64,000 nucleotides of DNA from positions 1 to 64,000 of the forward strand of contig NZ_JAFICC010000005.1 of the NCBI RefSeq assembly GCF_017833415.1, written 5' to 3'. Positions within the stretch are counted from its first letter, which is position 1, and each line of letters begins with the position of its first letter. Position numbers and translations under genes: made by a program. The notes under the pieces are model-generated. The model was not told where the DNA came from. It saw nothing but the letters and a program-made list of their open reading frames with translations, and made no database searches. Shown one piece after another: positions 57,743 through 64,000 of the stretch. The DNA comes from Flavobacterium sp. 1355. Lineage in GTDB: Bacteria > Bacteroidota > Bacteroidia > Flavobacteriales > Flavobacteriaceae.

Positions 57743-58570
57743 ATGATGAAAGTATGGGAAATTTATAAAAGTGGTTCATGGGTAGAACCTTTTTTAATTC
57801 TGTCCATATTGCTGTTTTTGCTAACAGCAGTGGTTCTTTACCTATTAATTATCAAAAGCAGAAGCAGCAATATAAAAAGGGACAGAATCCTGACAGAATA
57901 CAATACGACTATTGAAAAATTACTGTCTGCTGTAGTTTTTCAGGACATTCTTTTTTCTGAACTAATAGGTGATGAAAATTTTAGAAGGCTTTTTAAAAAT
58001 GCTTTTTTCAGAGCAGTGATGACCGAGGCCATTATGAATCTTCATAAAAATTACGAAGGTATCTATGCAGAAAAGCTAGCGCAATTTTACAATGATTCAG
58101 GCTTAATACAAGACTCCTTTAAAAAACTAAAAAGCAGGAATTGGGAAATAAAGTGCAAGGGGATTACAGAGCTTGCCGAAATAAACTGTGTTGAAGCTTT
58201 TGAGAAAATAATACAGGCATCGAAGGCCCGTAATAAAGTTTTAAAAATTACAGCCATTAACGCTTCTATTAAGCTTGTTGGCATAAAAAGCCTCATTTAT
58301 CTCATCTCGCATCCTTATCCTATTGATGACTGGACACAGATAAATATAATTGATGCCTTTAAAAAGCATGATATTGGTGATAGCCAGGGTGTCGAATTAT
58401 TGCTGGAATCTCAAAACACAACCGTCATTTCCCTTGGGTTAAAACTCATTAAAGAACTAAAACTAACACAAAAAATTCCATACCTAACAAAGTTAGCGGG
58501 CAATGCGCCAAATACATTAATAAAATACGAGGCCCAAAACGTAATTCAGTTATTAACAGTAACAGTATAG
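57743..58570 (+). CDS. Membrane-anchored HEAT-repeat protein
   Basis: 275 residues with one transmembrane helix near the N-terminus (about 14-37, EPFLILSILLFLLTAVVLYLLI) followed by helical HEAT-like repeats (GITELAEINCVEAFEKI, VLKITAINASIKLVG). No enzymatic motif is seen. It lies 1 nt after the YaiO-like gene and 3 nt before the glycosyltransferase, so it is probably a scaffold or regulatory bridge in that machinery. Confidence 0.75.
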   Translation: MMKVWEIYKSGSWVEPFLILSILLFLLTAVVLYLLIIKSRSSNIKRDRILTEYNTTIEKLLSAVVFQDILFSELIGDENFRRLFKNAFFRAVMTEAIMNLHKNYEGIYAEKLAQFYNDSGLIQDSFKKLKSRNWEIKCKGITELAEINCVEAFEKIIQASKARNKVLKITAINASIKLVGIKSLIYLISHPYPIDDWTQINIIDAFKKHDIGDSQGVELLLESQNTTVISLGLKLIKELKLTQKIPYLTKLAGNAPNTLIKYEAQNVIQLLTVTV

Positions 58571-58573
58571 CAA

Positions 58574-60004
58574 ATGACTTTTTTTACTACTGAACTATCT
58601 TTGTTTTCTGAGGGATATCTGTTCCTTATAATTGGCTATGCAGTACTGATAATGGTATCCTATCTGGTACTGGCTCATTTGTCGACCAGGGAACTCAGGG
58701 AATATCTAAAAAAGAACAGTTTTGTTGATTATAATGTGTTGCTGACAAGTGAGTTTGCACCAAGTCTTTCCCTGATCGCTCCCGCCTATAATGAAGGTTT
58801 TACCATTGAAGAAAATGTCAAATCACTGCTTTCCCTCAACTATAACAATTATCAGGTAATCATAGTCAATGACGGAAGCAAGGACAATTCTATGGAAATC
58901 CTTATAAAAACCTATGACCTTGTAGGGACAGAACTGGAAATTCATCACAAAATTGCAACAAAAAAAATCAAAGGTATTTATGTCTCCAGAAATGCTGCTT
59001 TCAAAAAGCTGCTGGTAGTTGATAAGGAAAACGGAGGAAAGGCCGACGCTTTAAATGTAGGGCTTAATATTGCCCAAAACCCTTATGTGGTTTGTATTGA
59101 TGTTGATTGTATACTTGATAAAGATTCGCTGCTTAAACTGGCAAAACCCTTTCTGGAATCTTTTGGAAAAAGAATTATAGCTACCGGTGGTGTGGTCAGG
59201 ATAGCAAACCAGTGCATTATAAAAAATGGCCGTCTGGTAGAGGTAAATGTACCTGATGGTATGCTCCCCAGAATACAGGTTTTAGAGTATTTAAGAGCAT
59301 TTCTTTTGGGCAGAATGGCATGGAGCAGGCTCGACGGGTTGTTACTCATTAGTGGTGCGTTTGGCGCATTTGATAAAGAAATCGCTTTGTTGGCCGGTGG
59401 TTATAACACCAGAACAGTAGGTGAAGATATGGAGTTGGTAGTAAGAATGCGGCGTTATATGCTAGATAATAAAATACCGTATGGGGTTAGTTATATTCCA
59501 GACCCGCTTTGTTGGACCGAGGCCCCTGAAGATTTTAAAATATTCAAAAAGCAGCGTAGTCGCTGGATGAGGGGAACAATTGAAACACTTGCTTTACATA
59601 AGAAGATGTTTTTGAATCCCAAATACAAATTGCTGGGTATGATTAGTGTGCCTTATTGGGCCCTGTTTGAATTTCTAGCGCCTGGAATAGAGTTTATCGG
59701 TGTACTAATAACAATCGTATTTATTGTTTTGGGATTGTTAAACTGGCATTTTTTCTTGCTGTTGGCCTTGTTTGTCTATTTATTTGCTGTAATGTTTTCC
59801 GTTATTGCGCTTTACAGCGAAGAACGTACTTATCATAAATATCCAAAGCAAACCGATTTTTTTAAACTTTTGCTCGCAGCTTTTATAGAACCTTTATATT
59901 TTCATCCTTTAACAGTTTACGCCGCTTTAGTGGGCTATAGGGAAAAAATTATGGGTACCAGAGGGTGGGGGGAAATGACAAGAAAAGGCTTTACTAAGAA
60001 ATAG
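58574..60004 (+). CDS. Processive GT2 family glycosyltransferase (membrane synthase)
   Basis: 476 residues with one N-terminal membrane helix, a GT-A domain and about three C-terminal membrane helices. Motifs are those of chitin/cellulose/poly-GlcNAc synthases: IVNDGSKDNS (D100), metal-binding VDVDC (176-178), acid GED (283-285) and QRSRW (327-331). It should polymerise a beta-linked polysaccharide at the inner membrane, similar to PgaC. The operon lacks a polysaccharide deacetylase. It is the last gene; the spacer 60005-60409 follows. Confidence 0.87.
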   Translation: MTFFTTELSLFSEGYLFLIIGYAVLIMVSYLVLAHLSTRELREYLKKNSFVDYNVLLTSEFAPSLSLIAPAYNEGFTIEENVKSLLSLNYNNYQVIIVNDGSKDNSMEILIKTYDLVGTELEIHHKIATKKIKGIYVSRNAAFKKLLVVDKENGGKADALNVGLNIAQNPYVVCIDVDCILDKDSLLKLAKPFLESFGKRIIATGGVVRIANQCIIKNGRLVEVNVPDGMLPRIQVLEYLRAFLLGRMAWSRLDGLLLISGAFGAFDKEIALLAGGYNTRTVGEDMELVVRMRRYMLDNKIPYGVSYIPDPLCWTEAPEDFKIFKKQRSRWMRGTIETLALHKKMFLNPKYKLLGMISVPYWALFEFLAPGIEFIGVLITIVFIVLGLLNWHFFLLLALFVYLFAVMFSVIALYSEERTYHKYPKQTDFFKLLLAAFIEPLYFHPLTVYAALVGYREKIMGTRGWGEMTRKGFTKK

Positions 60005-60409
60005 AAAATATACCAGGCAACATCATGTTATATAAGGAAGCCTGTAAAAAAAGCCGGGCATAAGCCTCAATCAGGAGTTTCGGCAGCCATTGCATTGCTG
60101 CTCTGGTGACAGATCAGGAAAAATACTATTTGGAGCCCAGGGTAAGGGGGCTGGGCTTTGTAATATGACAGTGACTGCGCCATCTTCGGAAGGATTATGC
60201 CGCCGGGCCAAACAAACGCATTCAAGAGCTTGTACAGGACGAAAGCTAATCGGTAATCGATACACTTTAACCCTCCTTAATACCCTGAGTGGACCATAAT
60301 GTTCACATACTTAAATCTTTTTAAAAATATATAAACGCTGAAATGCGCTGGGCTAATTATTTTCCCTGAAGTATGAAGGTGAATATTTATTTGCCGGTGA
60401 TCGTGCCCT
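60005..60409. other. Convergent spacer with a GC-rich unassigned stretch
   Basis: Between the glycosyltransferase and the minus-strand sensor kinase. The part from about 60040 to 60300 is clearly richer in G and C than its neighbours. Overlapping short frames on both strands (60090-60299 plus; 60071-60265 minus) are not recognisable. It could be an RNA or the residue of a foreign gene. Confidence 0.4.
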
Positions 60410-61921
60410 TTACAGATAAGAAGCTGGCTGCTTAAGCGGAAGGATTACTATAAATTCAGCACCATTATTATGCTCTCCAGTGGCAGTGATAGTACCATGA
60501 TGTCTTTTTACTATTTTTCTGCAAAGTGAAAGGCCAAGACCGTTTCCCTCGAACTCGTCCTTAGAGTGCAGTCGTTCAAATGCATTAAATATCTTTTCGG
60601 CATAGATAGGATCCAGTCCAATGCCATAGTCCTTTATTTTAATTTCCAGTAGTTCCATGCCATTCGCATCATTTATAATAGCAGAGGTGATTATTACGCG
60701 TGGCGGCTGGTCAGCTTTTGAAAATTTAAGGGCGTTATGAATCAGGTTATAAAAAAGCTGATGGATAAGTATTGGGGCCCCTTCGATATCGGGAAGTTCA
60801 CTTATGATCAGAATGGCACCCTTCTCATTTATGATGAGTTCCAGATCTGTTTTTATATGTTCCACTACTTCATCCAGATTTATTTTTTCAACAGGCTGCG
60901 TTTTTTTATCCAAGGTCGAGTAAGCAAGAATACCTTCTATAATGGTCTGCATTCTTTGGGCTGACTGATCTACTTTATTAAGATATTTTATGGAATTTTC
61001 ATCAAAGGTGGTTTTGGATTCATGTCTTAAAAGGCTGTTGAAGGTTTTTATTTTTCGCACGGGCTCTTTTAGGTCATGACTTACCACATTGGCAAAATGC
61101 AATAGATCATCATTGGATCTTTGCAATTCCACTGTATTTTCTGCAACCTGTTTTTTTAATTCTTCTTCAAATTGTTTTTGTTCATGGATATCCTGTATTA
61201 TTCCAATAATAGTGATCGGATTTCCATTTTCGTCTTTGATGATTTTCCCGTCAATTTTTACCCAGCGGATAGCACTGTCATCGTTTACAATTCTGGCCTC
61301 ATAAGAAATTTTACCTGTTACTTCCGCTGCCTGATGTGCTTTTTCTCGCAAAGCCTGATCATCGGGATGAAGTTTTGAAATAAGCTGTTCATTAGTAATT
61401 TTACCTTCAATGGAACAGATAGCATTAAAATTTCCGCAGGCCGTAATCTTTTTTGTGGCAAGGTCTATTTCGTATGTGCCCATACCCGATGATTCAATAG
61501 CCATCCTAAGCCTCTCATCTGAATTTTGGACCTCTTGCTTGGCCTGATGCAGAGCTGTTACATCTGCTCCGGTATTCATTACACCGTAAATATGGCCTTG
61601 TGTATCTGCAAGGGGTATAAAGCTATAATTAAAATAATGCGATTTAATCTCCCCATTGATCACAAGATCAACTTTTTTATCCGTGGCGTGAAAAGCAATT
61701 CCGGTTTTAAGTACCGTAAGTGCCTGGTCAAAGATCTGCTGGTTATGAATTTCTGGTACAATATCGAGATAATTTCTTCCTATTACATGTTCTCCTTTAC
61801 CCCAGGTCCGGATCATTGCAGGGTTGGCAAGCTCAACTTTCAGGTCTGGTCCTGTATATACTGCAATAGGTAATGGGGTGTTGTCTACTATATCTTTTAA
61901 AAGCTTTAAATCATAGTACAT
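60410..61921 (-). CDS. PAS-PAS sensor histidine kinase
   Basis: 503 residues, soluble: PAS domains at about 1-125 and 135-250 (IRWVKIDGKIIKDENGNPI), a coiled coil, HisKA with H282 (VVSHDLKEPVRK) and HATPase (IKDYGIGLDPIYAEKIF, GNGLGLSLCRKIV). This is the phytochrome-like subgroup of Bacteroidota kinases. No partner response regulator is adjacent. Signal and output are unknown. Confidence 0.9.
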   Translation of the reverse strand: MYYDLKLLKDIVDNTPLPIAVYTGPDLKVELANPAMIRTWGKGEHVIGRNYLDIVPEIHNQQIFDQALTVLKTGIAFHATDKKVDLVINGEIKSHYFNYSFIPLADTQGHIYGVMNTGADVTALHQAKQEVQNSDERLRMAIESSGMGTYEIDLATKKITACGNFNAICSIEGKITNEQLISKLHPDDQALREKAHQAAEVTGKISYEARIVNDDSAIRWVKIDGKIIKDENGNPITIIGIIQDIHEQKQFEEELKKQVAENTVELQRSNDDLLHFANVVSHDLKEPVRKIKTFNSLLRHESKTTFDENSIKYLNKVDQSAQRMQTIIEGILAYSTLDKKTQPVEKINLDEVVEHIKTDLELIINEKGAILIISELPDIEGAPILIHQLFYNLIHNALKFSKADQPPRVIITSAIINDANGMELLEIKIKDYGIGLDPIYAEKIFNAFERLHSKDEFEGNGLGLSLCRKIVKRHHGTITATGEHNNGAEFIVILPLKQPASYL

Positions 61922-62017
61922 GGCAGTTTATTTATTAAGCGAAGCTAATTTATGATTTGTTGTATTCGGTTATAATAATGTGTGAAAGAGTTGTATAATT
62001 TCAATACTTTAATAGTA

Positions 62018-62311
62018 TTATCTTTTTGAGATTCTATTATTGGTGATGGTACGCTGAAGGCTGCATCTAAAGCGGTTGATGCCCTGAATGCGTGTTGCAG
62101 AATGTTTTGTCCTGCAGTTCTCAACCCGTTTTCGCCATAATTTATAACTGCTGAATTTTAATTCCTTTTTCATTAGAACCTTTACTTCAGCTTCCGATAA
62201 ATTAAACTGAAACTTGATGGCGTCAAAAGTTGTTCTGTCTTCCCATGCCATTTCAATAATGCGATCTAGTTCTGCATTAGAGAAATTAGGTTTTTCTTTT
62301 TTCATAAACAT
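62018..62311 (-). CDS. DUF2805 (TIGR03643-type) small protein
   Basis: 97 residues with the family signature NAELDRIIEMAWEDRTTFD, SEAEVKVLMKKELK and SSYKLWRKRV in a predicted helix-turn-helix-like fold; C-terminal tail is basic. An in-frame ATG two codons later is possible. Family members are small, usually solitary and of unknown function. The kinase gene downstream ends 96 nt away. Confidence 0.85.
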   Translation of the reverse strand: MFMKKEKPNFSNAELDRIIEMAWEDRTTFDAIKFQFNLSEAEVKVLMKKELKFSSYKLWRKRVENCRTKHSATRIQGINRFRCSLQRTITNNRISKR

Positions 62312-62872
62312 TCAGTTTTTAAGACTAAGTTAATTAAAAAAAAATATTTTTTGTTTAATATTTTTTATAAATAATTAAACAATTTTAAGTATTTAAATGG
62401 GAATGAACTCAGCTTATAAGTAAAGCCATTAATTAAAGATTTAAAGATGAATAAATGCAATTATAGGGTGAAGCAAAGGAATTGGAAGCTATATTTTACT
62501 GCAACAGCTTGAAAATAATTGGGTATATAATAGCATATAATTTAACTTTAAATATTTTTTTGTAGCGGAAAATAATTTTAAATAATGTTTTACCTGATAC
62601 TAATTTAGTAGCGCATAGTTTATATATTTATAATATAAAATATTTAAAATGAAAGTTTATAGTGGATATTATTTTGTGTTTTGTCTCTTATAATGGAAAA
62701 TACTTTAATTAAATGTCATTCATTGCGTTATAATGGAAAAAAATAAAATCCATAGCTGAAACAGGCCAGGAAAAATTTTTCATGAGGTTAAATGTTTTCC
62801 CAGCAGTATCAGAGCAGTTGCAATTATTGGTTCCATATTTAGTGGTTGGGTTAGTTTGTTGTATTTTTATTT
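62312..62872. other. Very AT-rich spacer, nothing recognised
   Basis: 561 bases of extreme AT-richness, with no gene, consensus promoter or strong hairpin seen. It separates the DUF2805 gene from the AbiE module and may mark an island edge. Confidence 0.5.
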
Positions 62873-63727
62873 CTATTTAAACTTCAGTTTTTCCAAAAGA
62901 TCATTGAAGTACTGCTCTGACCAGATGTTCAGAACACTCTCGTTTTTGATAAATGGGGTAACGTCTTCTTTAATGTTGTCAAAAGATGCTGCTTTAAATT
63001 TTTCACGTAGCAGATTAAGAACATCTTGCTTTGTAAGTTCTTCCTCTGTCCAGTCTCCGGTATCTTTTGCGCGCAAAGTGAAATGATGCAGATCCAGAGG
63101 AATGCCGTTCTTTATGTACCATTCAAAATCATACCAGTCACGCCCTTTTACCCTATTTCCCCATTTACGGAATAAGAGTGCATGCATTTTGCCTGCAAAT
63201 AAACTCGGCCTGCCAAAGCAGTTCACGTAAAAAGAGAATGGTCGGCTCAGAAGTTTGTTTTCTGTTTCAAATCCCAGCGGCGGACGGCGGTCGACTTCAA
63301 TTTTGATTTTTATGGTTCTGTTGGTTGTTTTTATTCCTTCCTGTTTTACGATATTTTCAAGCACCAGTTCTTTCCACTCGGTCTTGGATTTAAGAAATGC
63401 AGAGTCAATATTGGTTTTCTTGGTCTTTTCCTTTTCGCGTATGCTTACCTGCATTCCGACAGCCTTAAATTCATCTACAATAGATTCGAAATAAGGTTCG
63501 AGCGAAAAATCATGATCTTCTTTCAGAAGAGAAAAATCAAGGTCTTCTGAGAAGCGGTCCAGGCCGTAAAATATTCGCAGAGCTGTTCCTCCGTAAAAGG
63601 CGGCTTTTTGGAAAAAATCAGTTCTAGATAAGCCCGCGAGGGCAACTTCCTGCATGATTTCGCGTAAAGCTGATAATACATCATCAGTGTTTTTAGGATC
63701 ATATTCGGCAATCCATTCTTTTATCAT
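62873..63727 (-). CDS. abiEii: AbiEii-type nucleotidyltransferase toxin
   Basis: 284 residues of the type IV toxin family. The nucleotidyltransferase motifs are FYGGTALR (46-51) and SEDLDFSL (D62, D64), with RVKGRDWYDFEWY later, matching AbiEii/MenT-like enzymes that modify tRNA or other targets and halt growth or phage multiplication. Its ATG overlaps the TGA of the upstream antitoxin gene (ATGA), so translation is coupled. Confidence 0.9.
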   Translation of the reverse strand: MIKEWIAEYDPKNTDDVLSALREIMQEVALAGLSRTDFFQKAAFYGGTALRIFYGLDRFSEDLDFSLLKEDHDFSLEPYFESIVDEFKAVGMQVSIREKEKTKKTNIDSAFLKSKTEWKELVLENIVKQEGIKTTNRTIKIKIEVDRRPPLGFETENKLLSRPFSFYVNCFGRPSLFAGKMHALLFRKWGNRVKGRDWYDFEWYIKNGIPLDLHHFTLRAKDTGDWTEEELTKQDVLNLLREKFKAASFDNIKEDVTPFIKNESVLNIWSEQYFNDLLEKLKFK

Positions 63728-64000
63728 AATTTTTCAAGTGTTTTAATAAGCATTAATAAGCTTTGTCTTTTTGGAGCATCTTTAGCCCAAGAGCGTATGT
63801 CTTTAAGATTGAGTTTTTTAAGGCTTTCGGGTTCAATGCGAAGATCGTCGGTTAAAAAAACTAATGTCTGGGCAGTTCCCCTTAAAGCCAGCCGTGCAGT
63901 AGTGATTATTTTATCGCATAATGCCTTCTCGGGGGATGCGATAAGAACAGTCTGTCGGTCGGACAGCTCTATGCTTTTAATCCCATAGCTGTAGTAGGGC
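63724..64000 (-). CDS. abiEi: AbiEi-type antitoxin, partial at the window end
   Basis: The reading frame is open from its stop at 63724 to the window edge. The C-terminal 91 residues contain YSIGKS-like spacing and the AbiEi-typical segment SPEKALCDKIITTAR, then a basic LKKLNLKDIRSWAKD tail. AbiEi proteins repress their own promoter through an N-terminal winged helix, which would lie beyond the window. The pair forms a type IV toxin-antitoxin system. Confidence 0.8.
   Translation of the reverse strand, partial: PYYSYGIKSIELSDRQTVLIASPEKALCDKIITTARLALRGTAQTLVFLTDDLRIEPESLKKLNLKDIRSWAKDAPKRQSLLMLIKTLEKL

Overview
The window is AT-rich chromosomal DNA from a member of the Bacteroidota, most likely Flavobacterium or a close relative. 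The signs are SusC/SusD and TonB/DUF4249 pairs, a FecI/FecR-type ECF sigma and anti-sigma pair, a type IX secretion C-terminal sorting domain, few Shine-Dalgarno sites, and two clear Bacteroidota promoters (TTG-N17-TAnnTTTG) at 403-430 and 24532-24559. I assign the genus from protein character only; there is no rRNA gene or other marker here.

Region by region. (1) 1-13618: flavobacterial palindromic repeats, then a seven-gene co-directional cluster: inositol oxygenase, GH2 beta-galactosidase, DUF5009-type membrane acyltransferase, SSS sodium symporter, GH28, GH51 and GH95. It looks like a pectin side-chain and uronate locus with no SusC/SusD. (2) 13695-19643: a minus-strand group with an SDR, two exported unknowns, a DUF4870 membrane protein, a TPR/LuxR-type regulator and a small unknown. 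(3) 19706-22524: LigD (ligase plus polymerase, no nuclease domain) with a YdaT-like and a DUF3606 small protein. (4) 22740-28084: a LytS/LytT-type two-component pair divergent from a TonB receptor and DUF4249 lipoprotein, with 21-bp-spaced repeats in the shared spacer. (5) 28155-34621: a QorB-like reductase, a glutamate-cysteine-ligase-fold amidoligase candidate with a papain-fold cysteine amidase candidate, and a short UvrA paralogue. (6) 35008-44089: ECF sigma, FecR, SusC, SusD, calcineurin-like phosphoesterase and glycerophosphodiester phosphodiesterase, read here as an outer-membrane phosphodiester scavenging system. (7) 44338-49585: an orphan MreB paralogue, a stand-alone H-NOX gas sensor, a disordered acidic protein, a membrane protein, then a patchwork of non-coding DNA with a tRNA 3' fragment, a long direct repeat shared with 32.3 kb, and a possible small RNA. 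(8) 49586-53622: a T9SS-secreted PGAP1-like hydrolase with a DUF6252 lipoprotein. (9) 54099-60004: a tightly packed operon of hybrid kinase, response regulator, YaiO-like outer-membrane protein, HEAT-repeat membrane protein and processive GT2 synthase, probably an exopolysaccharide system under phosphorelay control. (10) 60410-64000: a PAS sensor kinase, a DUF2805 protein and an AbiE type IV toxin-antitoxin pair cut by the window end.

The best candidates for something undescribed are the amidoligase/cysteine amidase pair (29285-31987) and the phosphorelay-linked GT2/YaiO/HEAT operon (54099-60004). The H-NOX without a signalling partner and the lone MreB paralogue are also worth attention. All functional statements come from reading motifs; no database search was run.
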